Shown one piece after another: positions 1 to 8,761 of a DNA stretch of 64,000 nt (its first letter is position 1; the number at the start of each line of letters is the position of its first letter). This DNA comes from Affinundibacterium nitidum (GTDB lineage: Bacteria > Pseudomonadota > Gammaproteobacteria > Burkholderiales > Burkholderiaceae_D): assembly GCF_014284155.1 (NCBI RefSeq), contig NZ_JACOFZ010000001.1:1320545-1384544 (forward strand), in the 5' to 3' direction. The position numbers and the translations under genes are program-made. The notes beneath the pieces are model-generated. The model was not told the origin of the DNA. It saw only the letters and a program-made list of their open reading frames with translations, and did no database searches.

Positions 1-1084
1 GGCAATCTTTGTCTTCGCCGATCTCCATGCCAATGTGCTGATTAGCATATTTCATCGCGTTCTTCAGTAAATTCTGCACCGCGCGCATCAATAAACGTTG
101 ATCTGCCAGCAGACGCAGATGAACTGGTTCCACCGTAAGATTAAGTTGAAGTTCGGCGCGCATCGGTGGTAAACCGTCGATACATGTTTGTGCGAATTCT
201 TGGGCACTCAATTCCTGCAACTGTAGCTCGTGTTGTTGCTCCATCTTCGCCAAATTCAGCAATTCAGAAACGAGGGTATTGAGTTCCGCGAGATCGCCAC
301 GCATGGCATCGATGCGTTGTTTTTTTTTATCGTCGACACCGGCATCCTGTAAAATTTCCAGTGCAAATTCGAGGCGTGCAATCGGTGTTCTGAGCTCATG
401 AGAAACTGCGTGCAACAACTGTTTTTGGGCCGTCAACAGTTGTGCGATGCGCTCCGCCATCTGGTTGATCTGCACGGATAATGGGTACACACTCGAACTT
501 GTGGGAGTATCGGCGCGAACCGCTAACTCACCACTACCAAATTTTTCGGTCACTTTGGCCAAGGCTTGCACTTCTCGCCAATGGGAGCGCGACCAAAAAG
601 CCACTGGCACCAACAAGACAAGGGCGACTAGCACGTAACGCAACATTTCGATGCGTAGAAACTGCCACATATCAATCGGCAAATCTTGGGCATACAGCAC
701 ATCGTTTTCACTATCGACATAACGATAGCCTGTGAGATCTACACGCCGATAAAATGCGCGCCCAGGGACATCAATCACAACCGTACCATCCATCAATTTC
801 GCACGTTGATCTTCGTCTAACTGCGTCAATGCTGTGCGCAAAGGAATCAAATCAAACTTCACCTGTGAGACTTCGCGCACTTTGTTTAGGCGTTGCAACC
901 ACTCATCGCCTGGGGCTTTGTCGATATATTGTTCCAATAAAAAAATCTGCGGCGCGGCCTGTCTAGCAGCATTTTCTTTGACGGGCTCACCAAACAGTAA
1001 AGTAATCGCGCCATAGACCAAAGTGCCTGCGAGGGCAATAGACAAGAATACAGGGCCGATAAAACGCAGAAAGATACGGTTCAT
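1..1084 (-). CDS. RstB-like sensor histidine kinase, C-terminus cut by window edge
   Basis: Membrane sensor kinase expected to phosphorylate an OmpR-type regulator. It starts at ATG 1084-1082 with a purine-rich GGGGGAG site about 5 bases upstream. The first 361 codons are present. They show an N-terminal membrane helix (about residues 7-30), a periplasmic segment, a second helix (about 155-172) followed by the sequence FWSRSHWREV, a HAMP-like linker, and the H-box HAVSHELRTPIARLEF. The linker and H-box closely resemble E. coli RstB as I recall it. The window ends in the ATPase domain after the N-box (LLKNAMKYANQH), so the G boxes cannot be judged. The matching RstA-like regulator lies at 4369-5073 on the same strand, with three opposite-strand genes between them. 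Kinase role is firm; RstB identity is by similarity. Confidence 0.88.
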   Translation of the reverse strand, partial: MNRIFLRFIGPVFLSIALAGTLVYGAITLLFGEPVKENAARQAAPQIFLLEQYIDKAPGDEWLQRLNKVREVSQVKFDLIPLRTALTQLDEDQRAKLMDGTVVIDVPGRAFYRRVDLTGYRYVDSENDVLYAQDLPIDMWQFLRIEMLRYVLVALVLLVPVAFWSRSHWREVQALAKVTEKFGSGELAVRADTPTSSSVYPLSVQINQMAERIAQLLTAQKQLLHAVSHELRTPIARLEFALEILQDAGVDDKKKQRIDAMRGDLAELNTLVSELLNLAKMEQQHELQLQELSAQEFAQTCIDGLPPMRAELQLNLTVEPVHLRLLADQRLLMRAVQNLLKNAMKYANQHIGMEIGEDKDC

Positions 1085-1212
1085 ACCGATCTCCCCCAAG
1101 ACTCAACTAGTGTTTGTCCTACAATTGTCATCCAATATCTCCCATCGACATTCTATAAGAAGAAGGTGATTTGCAAAAATATTTTCACAACGTTATTTCG
1201 AACGAGAACCGC

Positions 1213-1234
1213 TACAATTTAATGACAAATTGCA
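1213..1234. promoter_or_regulatory. TACAATT inverted half-sites upstream of the PrcB-like gene
   Basis: TACAATT at 1213-1219 and AATTGCA at 1228-1234 form an inverted pair (one mismatch to AATTGTA) spaced by 8 bases. It lies in the 275-base divergent intergenic region between the RstB-like kinase and the lipoprotein gene. A related palindrome, TACAATTGT, is at 1120-1128. A perfect version with a 9-base spacer lies upstream of the RstA-like gene. This is a candidate operator only; the region is AT-rich. Confidence 0.35.
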
Positions 1235-1359
1235 TTAAGTTCAGAGGAGATTCTTTCCACTTACTTGAATATGATGTGCCTCAGATTATGGCGATACGCA
1301 AATTCATTCGGGCAACCACATGCCGACTCGATTTGCGCGACTCGACGAAAGAGGCACAA

Positions 1360-2559
1360 ATGAGCAAAGCGAGATCAATTACTTTAATTTATTTATGCGC
1401 AAACATCCTTAGTGGATGTGGCGGGGGGAATACATCGAATTTATCAACTCCGATTAAAAGCACGCCTGCGCCAATCGAGACCAATGCTTTCTTAACTATC
1501 GCCAAAGACACAAGTTGTGCCGATCTACAAAACCGATTATTCGTCATCGATCAACAGTATGTGCTCTCAGAAAAGCTCGGAACTTGCTCTGATGCCCGTT
1601 ACCGTCAAACTCTCTTTGGGAAAACACCTGAAAATGTTGTCTGCAGCAATGCCGATTCGATTGCTGGTCCACGTTATAACTGTAGTGACCCGAGTGCTGC
1701 AGCCATTTTCAAACAAGCAATAGAGCACCTAGACTACCCGGATCTTGGTTTAGGACCCAATCACCAGATCCAGCAAATTATTGTGCCGGCAGATGCAGAG
1801 ACCAATTTGCGAATCACAGCCCTTGGCGCGTCACTTTTTTATGGCAAAGCACCAATCAATGCTGTCATTAAGGATGACAAACTCTGGACGCAATTTGTTG
1901 AACTCGGCAAGTTTACAGTCCCACAAAAATTAAATCTTGATTTCGCTAGCGACATGGTTATCGGAAGCTTCTTTGCTAGCCCGAATAACTGCAGCCAACA
2001 TCAGATTCTAAAAGTATCGACAAATGGACAAAAAATAACGGCGCAATTCCATGAAAGAAGTATCGTATCTTTAACAAGCTGCGATAAAACGTCGCCTCAA
2101 GCAAGCACACCTATGAGTTTAGTGCGCGCACCTCGCTTGGCGTTGCCAGTAGATTTTGTGGAAATTAGTGGCCAAAAAATAGGTTTCGACGTTATTGAGA
2201 AAACTTCAAACTCAATGATACAGACACCACGGGCCTTGGTGGTCAAAGACCAAGCAGCTTGGTCGACCCTGTGGCAAGAGCACAATGCAGTGATCAATCG
2301 CCCTTTGCCCACTATCGACTTTAGTAAAAAAATGTTGATCGCGGTCTTTACGGGTAGTAAGCCAAACGGTTGCTATGGAGACCCCGAAATTACCGTGTGG
2401 CGCTATAACAAACGAATAAATGTGTCTTACCTTGACGGGCAACCACCTTTAGCACCTGAAACACTCTGCACTATGGCGATTGTCAGCCCAGCACAAATAA
2501 TGATGATTGATCGTAGTGATGAGAGCGTCGACTTTACAACGATACCTATCATCTATTGA
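1360..2559 (+). CDS. Lipoprotein with two PrcB-like domains
   Basis: Predicted exported lipoprotein of 399 residues. The ATG at 1360 follows a GAAAGAGG site and begins a short lipoprotein signal ending in the lipobox LSGC, so it is preferred over the longer in-frame start at 1171. After a low-complexity linker and a cysteine-rich middle part come two related units. Both have the pattern of a residue run ending in W, then DF, a hydrophobic strand, and a Gly/Asn-Cys turn: DDKLWTQFVELG with VIGSFFASPNNC, and DQAAWSTLWQEH with LIAVFTGSKPNGC. This resembles the PrcB C-terminal domain (protease-complex accessory family) in tandem. The family call is from memory of the pattern, so moderate. No enzymatic residues are recognised. 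It is the first of three plus-strand genes inside the split rstA/rstB-like pair. Confidence 0.75.
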   Translation: MSKARSITLIYLCANILSGCGGGNTSNLSTPIKSTPAPIETNAFLTIAKDTSCADLQNRLFVIDQQYVLSEKLGTCSDARYRQTLFGKTPENVVCSNADSIAGPRYNCSDPSAAAIFKQAIEHLDYPDLGLGPNHQIQQIIVPADAETNLRITALGASLFYGKAPINAVIKDDKLWTQFVELGKFTVPQKLNLDFASDMVIGSFFASPNNCSQHQILKVSTNGQKITAQFHERSIVSLTSCDKTSPQASTPMSLVRAPRLALPVDFVEISGQKIGFDVIEKTSNSMIQTPRALVVKDQAAWSTLWQEHNAVINRPLPTIDFSKKMLIAVFTGSKPNGCYGDPEITVWRYNKRINVSYLDGQPPLAPETLCTMAIVSPAQIMMIDRSDESVDFTTIPIIY

Positions 2560-2692
2560 AGAAAAGCGCTCAGAAATAACGAGGACGCATCATGGATGCG
2601 AATGAAATCGGTAAAATAAGCACTGCGACACGGCGTAGCGTAAGCCGTGCTGAATTAAGTCACCGATGTTTGATTATGAGCCACGTACCAAG
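2560..2692. other. Intergenic stretch with short hairpin
   Basis: Between the lipoprotein gene and the MipA-like gene. CACGGC and GCCGTG (about 2628-2649) can form a six-pair stem with a nine-base loop. There is no T-tract, so it is not a convincing terminator. Confidence 0.3.
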
Positions 2693-3544
2693 ATGAAAAA
2701 AATCTTTACTTTTCTTTGCTTTTTGACTGCGATGCCATGTATGGCACAAAGTCCTAGCCGCAATTTGATGCCTGATGGTAGCTTCGACAGCTACGTTGGG
2801 ATCGGTGTTATTTCACGCCCAAACTATGAAGGCGCGGAGAAAAGTAAACGTACTGTGCTGCCTGCACTTCAAGTCGAATGGAGCAACGGCATGTATTTGG
2901 CGGGTATGACGGCAGGCTGGCACTTGTCCGATACCCCGAATATGGAATTTGGCCCTTTACTCCAAATTGAACCGGGACGTACCCCTTCAGGTGTTGGCAA
3001 CAGCATCGACGCCCCCCGCTATCAGACTTCTAGCGTCATGGGACCAGAACTTAAAATTGTTCAACGGGAGCTCAATCGCTTAGATGGAATGACAGACATC
3101 AAAACACGACTACTCGCAGGCGGCTTTTATCATTATCGAGTAAATGAAAATCTACGTTTCACTAACAGCTTACTTTACGGCGCAGGTAATGACAAAAAGG
3201 GGCTGCGTTTGAGCTCCGATTTGAGCTATCGATTTAGTGATCTGCCACGCCACCATTCTCTTGCCGTCGGTGTCGGCTTCAACCTAGTCAACCAAGCTTA
3301 TGCAGAAAGTTACTTTGGGGTCAGTGAAGTAGAAGCTGGTCGCAGCATTAACGAAGAATTTCATCCAAAATCTGGCGTGAAGGATGTTCATCTTGATATC
3401 AACTGGAACTATAGCCTGAGTACATCGTGGCTCATTACCAGCAAGTTACGGGCAACGCAGCTTGTTGGCAGTGCTAAAGAAAGCCCCTTAGTAGAAAAGA
3501 AAACTGGAGTGTCGATCTCGACTGCATTGGCATATCGATTTTAA
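2693..3544 (+). CDS. MipA/OmpV family outer-membrane protein
   Basis: Outer-membrane beta-barrel of the MipA/OmpV family, whose members were described as MltA-interacting scaffolds and as porin-like proteins. The ATG at 2693 starts a clean signal peptide (MKKIFTFLCFLTAMPCMAQ); a longer in-frame ATG at 2666 would put ten extra residues before it. Visible family features are the strand YVGIGVISRPNYEGAEKS after the signal, alternating amphipathic strands throughout, FGPLL, a GGFYHYRV-like strand in the middle, and a C-terminal strand ending in aromatic Phe (ALAYRF), the usual barrel-assembly signal. At 283 residues it is slightly longer than typical. It sits between two other exported-protein genes, next to an RstA-like regulator that may control it. 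Confidence 0.85.
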   Translation: MKKIFTFLCFLTAMPCMAQSPSRNLMPDGSFDSYVGIGVISRPNYEGAEKSKRTVLPALQVEWSNGMYLAGMTAGWHLSDTPNMEFGPLLQIEPGRTPSGVGNSIDAPRYQTSSVMGPELKIVQRELNRLDGMTDIKTRLLAGGFYHYRVNENLRFTNSLLYGAGNDKKGLRLSSDLSYRFSDLPRHHSLAVGVGFNLVNQAYAESYFGVSEVEAGRSINEEFHPKSGVKDVHLDINWNYSLSTSWLITSKLRATQLVGSAKESPLVEKKTGVSISTALAYRF

Positions 3545-3586
3545 TTTGCACCTCAAGCCCCTTATTAACTTAATTTTGTACCCATT

Positions 3587-4318
3587 GTGAAACGTTTCTT
3601 ACACTTGATCGCAACAGTCTTTACCGTCACTGGTTTAGGAGCCTCCCAGGTTCTTGCCCAATCGGTTGTTGACGTCAGTAAGAAAGCCGACAGCGAATGG
3701 ATCAGCTATCGAGACGCGTATAAACTCATGGTCTCGTTTGAGAAGTACGGTAAGTCCAAACACCTGATTCAAAACCGTTTTCAAATTGTGATCAAAGATA
3801 AATCGATCAATCTTGAAAACTTGCGCCTTACGCTGAATGCAAAAAGCAGCGTCATGAATTTAGGGCTCGACCCGCTAGGACAAACCCAACTTCCATTGCT
3901 GAAAGCCGCATACGATGAAAATGCGGAGTTGAGTCTCAGTCCGAAATTGAGTCAGTTCACTTACCGCTCTCGCGTTAGCATTCAGCTGCGCACCGATGGT
4001 AACTACGAAGTTGCCGATTTGCGTACAGCGTGTGAACAAACGCTGGCGTATATGCAGCAGGTCGACTCCAGCAATGTTTCTGGTAAAAAATGTGTTGGTG
4101 TTAAATTTGGCTTCGACAAACGTGATAGCAACGCCAGCATTGAAGTACGTACACCCAATCAAGTCGCCTTTAACCTGCCAATTACCGATAATGGCTTAAT
4201 CTGGAATGACAGCAATAACGCCTTGCGCGTTTCTCAATTTAGCTTCAACGGTGGGACTGACAGAGGTCACCTTTTGACACGTACAACCCCGATTATCATC
4301 GTGGCCGTGATCGAATAA
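3587..4318 (+). CDS. Secreted protein of unknown function
   Basis: 243 residues starting at GTG 3587, with no strong ribosome site visible. The N-terminus is a signal peptide (MKRFLHLIATVFTVTGLGASQVLAQ), so the mature protein is periplasmic or outer-membrane associated. I do not recognise the family. The mature part begins with a WISYRDAYKLMVSFEKYGK segment and is strand-rich. It contains two cysteines (in LRTACEQTL and GKKCVGV) that could form a disulphide, and it ends in a hydrophobic strand. The gene starts 42 bases after the MipA-like gene, so the two are probably co-transcribed, and it is followed at once by a strong terminator. Confidence 0.75.
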   Translation: MKRFLHLIATVFTVTGLGASQVLAQSVVDVSKKADSEWISYRDAYKLMVSFEKYGKSKHLIQNRFQIVIKDKSINLENLRLTLNAKSSVMNLGLDPLGQTQLPLLKAAYDENAELSLSPKLSQFTYRSRVSIQLRTDGNYEVADLRTACEQTLAYMQQVDSSNVSGKKCVGVKFGFDKRDSNASIEVRTPNQVAFNLPITDNGLIWNDSNNALRVSQFSFNGGTDRGHLLTRTTPIIIVAVIE

Positions 4319-4320
4319 AA

Positions 4321-4343
4321 AAAGGCGCTTGAGTAGCGCCTTT
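4321..4343 (+). terminator. Intrinsic terminator, probably bidirectional
   Basis: AAAGGCGCT and AGCGCCTTT form a nine-pair stem with a five-base loop (TGAGT). It is flanked by an A-run on the left and a T-run within the right arm. It lies between the convergent 3' ends of the secreted-protein gene and the RstA-like gene and can serve both. Confidence 0.85.
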
Positions 4344-4368
4344 GCTGTTGAAAACCTAGTACAAAAAA

Positions 4369-5073
4369 TTAACTCTCGAGCCATGCTGAGGGTGAAAACA
4401 AGTAGCCTTCCCCCCATACCGTTTTGATTTTTTCAGATTGTTGATCGTCAAATCGACGGCGTAAGCGCGAAATCAAATTATCAATACTACGATCCAAGCC
4501 ATCAAACTCGATACCACGCATTTTTTTCAGAATATCGTCACGAGACAGAACTTTACCCGGTGACTCAGCCAAGATCATCAACAATTTAAATTCAGTATTC
4601 GAAAGATCCATCACTTGCTCGTTCCATTGCACGATGCGATCAGCTCTATTGATCTTGAGACCACCAAATGCTATTTGGTTAGGGTCAAGCAAGGTAGCAT
4701 CCTCTTGATTTCCATTGCTGCGGCGAACCAATGCGCGTAGGCGTGCCAACAAAATTCGAGGTTGCACCGGCTTGTTTACAAAGTCGTCAGCTCCTTGCTC
4801 TAGTGCAGACACTTCATCATAAGAATCTTCGCGCGCCGTAAGAATCAAGATAGGCACCTTACTTATTTCACGAATTTGACGCGCAACGACCATCCCATCG
4901 AGTCCAGGCAACATAAGATCAAGGACGACCAAATCAGGCTTGCTTGCTTGAAAATGAGCTAGGGCTAAGTCGCCTCGAGAAACCAGCTCCACCGAGAATT
5001 CATACGACTGTAGATACTCGAGAATTAAAGTGGCAAGACGCTCATCATCTTCCACCAACATGACACGGTACAT
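4369..5073 (-). CDS. rstA: RstA-like OmpR-family response regulator
   Basis: DNA-binding response regulator of 234 residues. The start at 5073 is chosen because AAGGAG lies eight bases upstream; another ATG at 5079 is too close to that site. The receiver domain starts MYRVMLVEDDERLATL, with phosphoacceptor Asp in LVVLDLMLPGLDG and the conserved Lys in NKPVQP. The C-terminal winged helix carries MRGIEFDGLDRSIDNLISRL and ends IKTVWGEGYLFSPSAW, both close to E. coli RstA as remembered. Its probable kinase partner is the RstB-like gene at the left edge, over 3 kb away. An inverted TACAATT repeat lies upstream at 5136-5158, with a possible promoter (TTGCTC, 17-base spacer, TACAAT) between it and the gene. 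Confidence 0.88.
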   Translation of the reverse strand: MYRVMLVEDDERLATLILEYLQSYEFSVELVSRGDLALAHFQASKPDLVVLDLMLPGLDGMVVARQIREISKVPILILTAREDSYDEVSALEQGADDFVNKPVQPRILLARLRALVRRSNGNQEDATLLDPNQIAFGGLKINRADRIVQWNEQVMDLSNTEFKLLMILAESPGKVLSRDDILKKMRGIEFDGLDRSIDNLISRLRRRFDDQQSEKIKTVWGEGYLFSPSAWLES

Positions 5074-5135
5074 AGGCATTTCTCCTTGCACGTGATTGTA
5101 TAGGGCATGGGGTGTCAGAGCAATCTCGTCAACCG

Positions 5136-5158
5136 TACAATTGCGTCTGAAAATTGTA
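5136..5158. promoter_or_regulatory. Perfect 7-bp inverted repeat upstream of rstA-like gene
   Basis: TACAATT (5136-5142), a nine-base spacer, and AATTGTA (5152-5158). It lies about 63 bases upstream of the rstA-like start, just before the predicted promoter. Overlapping it, GTCTGA at 5145-5150 and TCAGAC at 5176-5181 form a wider imperfect inverted repeat. Related half-sites occur near 1120 and 1213, so this is a candidate site for the regulator itself. Inference only. Confidence 0.45.
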
Positions 5159-5197
5159 AGAAGCAATTACGATTATCAGACATTTCAAGAATTTCCA

Positions 5198-8100
5198 TTA
5201 ATCAAGTTTCTCTGCGACATATTTTCTCAATGCTGTAGTCATTGGTTTCATTTGTCGTTGCAATTCTTCAAAAATAAGTGGCACACGTGAAAAGTCTTTA
5301 TGTTTGCCTTTGAGTTCCAATGCTTTTGCCAAATCCTCCACCGGCGTCGCATTGAAGTTACCGACAAGTCCCTTTAAAGTATGCGCACTGCGATAAAGTA
5401 ATTCTGCATCTTCACGAAGAATCGCAGTTCGAAGCTCTTCAAGATGGGTGTCTGAGGCATCAAGAAACATCGGTGTGATAATCGCCAACACTTCTTCATC
5501 ACCCTGTAGAATCGCTTTAGAAAAATCAAACTGGATATCTCGTTGATCAGAGGCTCGGCGAGGTTCAACACAAGACAACTGTTTTTTTGGCTCAGTTACA
5601 TTCGCATTTTCCACAACATGTGAAAATATTTCGTCCAATAAGTTTCTGAGCAAGTCAGATTTGATCGGCTTCGACAAATAGTGGTCCATTCCCACTTCAA
5701 GGCAGCGCTCTTTATCACCCTGCATCGCATTTGCCGTCATCGCGATAATCGGAATTCGACTATTCCCTTGTTCCATTTCTCTAATTTTCTGCGTGGCCTC
5801 GATGCCTCCCATTTCCGGCATCTGCATATCCATCAGAATTACGTCATAGACATTGCGCTTGAACATCGCAATTGCAAGGATACCGTTTTCTGCGATATCA
5901 ACATCGTGGCCCCATTTTTCAAGCAAACTACGCGCTAATTTTTGATTAATGGGATTGTCTTCGGCAACCAACACGCGCAAGGCCTTTTGTTGGTCCTCGT
6001 TGGATACGGATGCGAGTTGCGCATAATGCATCGCCCCTTGCGACACTCCTTTGAACACGGATTCAATGGCGAACTGCAGTTCATTATGACTTATCGGTTT
6101 GCGCACGTAGCCAGCAATACCAAACTCCTCGCAACGTTTAGCGTCATCTTGCGATCCCGCCGATGACAGCATCAGCATTTTACTTCCTCCCAAAATGCCA
6201 TCCGACTTCAGCGAAGCAGCTAAGCTAAAGCCATCTTTCTCAGGCATGCAGGCATCTAAAATAATGAGATCAAATCGGTGACTTTTTGCGATGCTCTGAC
6301 GAACAACATCATAGGCCTCGTCGGCACTGCTAACTGATACTGCCTGCATATTCCAATTACGCAAAGTATCGCCAATGTATTTCCGATTAATTGCATTATC
6401 GTCGACTACCAACACATGGATGCCCTGCAGCTCAATATCGGGAATTTGTTCGATACTCATCTCACCGATTCCAAATATTGCCGAGAAGAAAAAACTACTG
6501 CCTTTACCTTCCTCACTTAAGACTTGCAGTTGCCCCTGCATACTTTGCACCAAGCGTGAAGAAATCGATAAACCTAGACCAGTTCCGCCGTACTTGCGCG
6601 TGGTCGATGCGTCCGCCTGACTGAACGGTTGGAATATGTGTTCCAATTTTTCAGCTGGGATACCGATGCCATTGTCGGTCACAGCAAAATAGACTTTGAC
6701 TTCACTATCATCACGATCTTCTAAATTGACGTCCACCGTAATAACGCCGGAATCACTAAATTTGATTGCATTCCCAACCAAATTGGTCAACACTTGGCGC
6801 AATTTCCCAGGGTCTCCCAATATGATATGCGGCAGCTCAGAATCGATTTGATAAACCAACTCGATATTTTTTTGTTCTGCGCGCAATGCAAGCGCCTTCA
6901 AAGTTGTAGCAATTAATTCACGCAAGGGGAACTCAATACGTTCCAACACCATCTTGCCAGACTCAATTTTGGAGAAATCAAGAATGTCGTTGATGATGCC
7001 AAGCAGAGAATTCGAAGAAACTTTGACCAACTCGAGGTACTCACGCTGTTGAGTATCGAGCTCGGTATCCAAAGTAAGTTCAGTCATACCTATGATGCCG
7101 TTCATCGGCGTACGAATCTCATGACTCATGGTCGCCAAGAACTCACTTTTAGCGCGACTCGCCTCTTCTGCCCCCACCTTTGCTTTAATCAGCGCAGCTT
7201 CAAATTCTTTACGACTGGTGATGTCACGACACGAACCATACATACTGCCGTCTGGCAATAAGGCTGCGTTCATTTCGACTGGGACTTGACCGCCTGTTTT
7301 CGTCAAGAGTCGAATTTCTTGTCGCATGAACTTATCACGCCCAAGTCGCGCATTAAAATTAGATCGCGCAATGTCACGATGCTCTTCCGGCAATAATTGA
7401 TAGATATTCGAGTTCAACAATTCATCACGACTAAAGCCCAATAGGTTCAAGGCCAAATCGTTGACGTAAATCCAGCGCTCATCTTTTCCTGCGACAAACA
7501 CCGCATCCGCAGCGTTATCAAGAATCATGCGTTGTTTATTTTCGCTTTCACGCAATGCAGCCTCAGCTGCATGACGATCGGTAATATCTTGAAAAGCGGC
7601 GACTGAGCCCACGATCACGCCATTTTCAAAAATAGGCGAGGCGACTAGTGATACTGGGAAAAACCGTCCTGATTTATGTTGAAAATATTCATCATCAGAA
7701 CGAAAAACTTGGCCGCTTTCCATACTGATACCAATCGGACATGCATGGCGAGGCACATACGTGCCATCAGGGCGATTTGCATGAATCAAATCATGAAGTT
7801 GTTTGCCGCGTGCTTCTTCTATGCTCCAGCCTAGTATTTTCTCAGCCTCGGGATTCAAGAAGGTACAGACGCCTTGAGAATCTAATGTATAAACACCCTC
7901 TCCTAAGGTATTCATCACGTTTTGCAACAGGCGCTTGCTCGATTCGATTTCTTCTTTTAACAGGCGCTCATGGGTGATGTCTGTTCGAATCGAAATAAAC
8001 TGATATGGTTTTTGATCTGCATCCAGAAACGGCACTATCGTTGCGCTGGTCCAATAGAAACTTCCATCTTTGGCGCGATTACGAATCTCGCCATGCCACA

Positions 8101-8761
8101 CCTTCCCTTGTTTAATGGTGTCCCACATCGCGGCGAAAAACTCTTTCGAATGCAAACCAGAGTTAACGACTCGATGATTAACACCCAGTAATTCACTCCT
8201 ATCGTACTGGCTGATCTTACAGAACTTATCATTAGCGTACAGAACATTGCCGTCCGCATCTGTGACGCTAACAATGGCATGTTCATCGAGAGCGAACTGC
8301 TGATTCTTAATTGCATTCAATGCTGTCTGCAGTTCACTACGAGTACTTAGGATGTCACTGACTAAGCCGGCCAAAAGAGTACTGAGAGATTCTAGGCTCT
8401 CTTCGTCGCCCAAGCGCTTGCCTAATTGTCCTAGTACCTCGTTCGTCGTTTGGCGTAGTGTTTGCAGAACCTGTTGGCGCATTTCGGCTTCTTGCCGCAG
8501 AGTCTGATTCGCTTCCATCAATTCGGTGGAGCTCAGTTCTAGGCTACGTTTCCCCAGCGCCAAATCACGATCAGCTTGCTCGTATGCTTCGTCTACCTGT
8601 AAGAAAAACGGACGTAAGCCTTTGAACGCTTGCAGCGCAAGATCACTTACCCCTGAATCTTTAGGTAACGATTCAATTTCCGCCAAAAAACTCTCGAGCT
8701 GGGTTTCTCCAACTATCCCCAGCAAACGCTTGTATTGGCGAAGAGACAGCTTATGTGGCAT
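5198..8761 (-). CDS. Hybrid sensor histidine kinase (3 PAS, HisKA, HATPase, 2 receivers, HPt)
   Basis: 1187-residue phosphorelay kinase without a clear membrane helix, so probably cytoplasmic. Order: an N-terminal helical part (1-150, likely coiled coil), three PAS domains (about 155-265, 275-395, 405-515), a HisKA domain with phosphorylated His about 547 (TMSHEIRTPMNG), an ATPase domain with N-box LVGNAIKFSD and G-boxes DNGIGIP and GGTGLGLSI (650-765), a first receiver (about 780-905, Asp 836 in LDACMPEKDG), a second receiver (about 928-1048, Asp 978 in MDMQMPEMGG), and a C-terminal HPt domain with His about 1127 (SAHTLKGLVGNF). All phospho-transfer residues are intact. The start codon shares one base with the stop of the FIST gene (TAATG), so the two are translationally coupled. 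The HD-GYP regulator upstream is a plausible final phospho-acceptor. Confidence 0.95.
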   Translation of the reverse strand: MPHKLSLRQYKRLLGIVGETQLESFLAEIESLPKDSGVSDLALQAFKGLRPFFLQVDEAYEQADRDLALGKRSLELSSTELMEANQTLRQEAEMRQQVLQTLRQTTNEVLGQLGKRLGDEESLESLSTLLAGLVSDILSTRSELQTALNAIKNQQFALDEHAIVSVTDADGNVLYANDKFCKISQYDRSELLGVNHRVVNSGLHSKEFFAAMWDTIKQGKVWHGEIRNRAKDGSFYWTSATIVPFLDADQKPYQFISIRTDITHERLLKEEIESSKRLLQNVMNTLGEGVYTLDSQGVCTFLNPEAEKILGWSIEEARGKQLHDLIHANRPDGTYVPRHACPIGISMESGQVFRSDDEYFQHKSGRFFPVSLVASPIFENGVIVGSVAAFQDITDRHAAEAALRESENKQRMILDNAADAVFVAGKDERWIYVNDLALNLLGFSRDELLNSNIYQLLPEEHRDIARSNFNARLGRDKFMRQEIRLLTKTGGQVPVEMNAALLPDGSMYGSCRDITSRKEFEAALIKAKVGAEEASRAKSEFLATMSHEIRTPMNGIIGMTELTLDTELDTQQREYLELVKVSSNSLLGIINDILDFSKIESGKMVLERIEFPLRELIATTLKALALRAEQKNIELVYQIDSELPHIILGDPGKLRQVLTNLVGNAIKFSDSGVITVDVNLEDRDDSEVKVYFAVTDNGIGIPAEKLEHIFQPFSQADASTTRKYGGTGLGLSISSRLVQSMQGQLQVLSEEGKGSSFFFSAIFGIGEMSIEQIPDIELQGIHVLVVDDNAINRKYIGDTLRNWNMQAVSVSSADEAYDVVRQSIAKSHRFDLIILDACMPEKDGFSLAASLKSDGILGGSKMLMLSSAGSQDDAKRCEEFGIAGYVRKPISHNELQFAIESVFKGVSQGAMHYAQLASVSNEDQQKALRVLVAEDNPINQKLARSLLEKWGHDVDIAENGILAIAMFKRNVYDVILMDMQMPEMGGIEATQKIREMEQGNSRIPIIAMTANAMQGDKERCLEVGMDHYLSKPIKSDLLRNLLDEIFSHVVENANVTEPKKQLSCVEPRRASDQRDIQFDFSKAILQGDEEVLAIITPMFLDASDTHLEELRTAILREDAELLYRSAHTLKGLVGNFNATPVEDLAKALELKGKHKDFSRVPLIFEELQRQMKPMTTALRKYVAEKLD

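Noticed and set aside
1171-1359. N-terminal extension of the PrcB-like lipoprotein
   Set aside because: The extra 63 codons start with TTG, have no ribosome site and would bury the lipoprotein signal.
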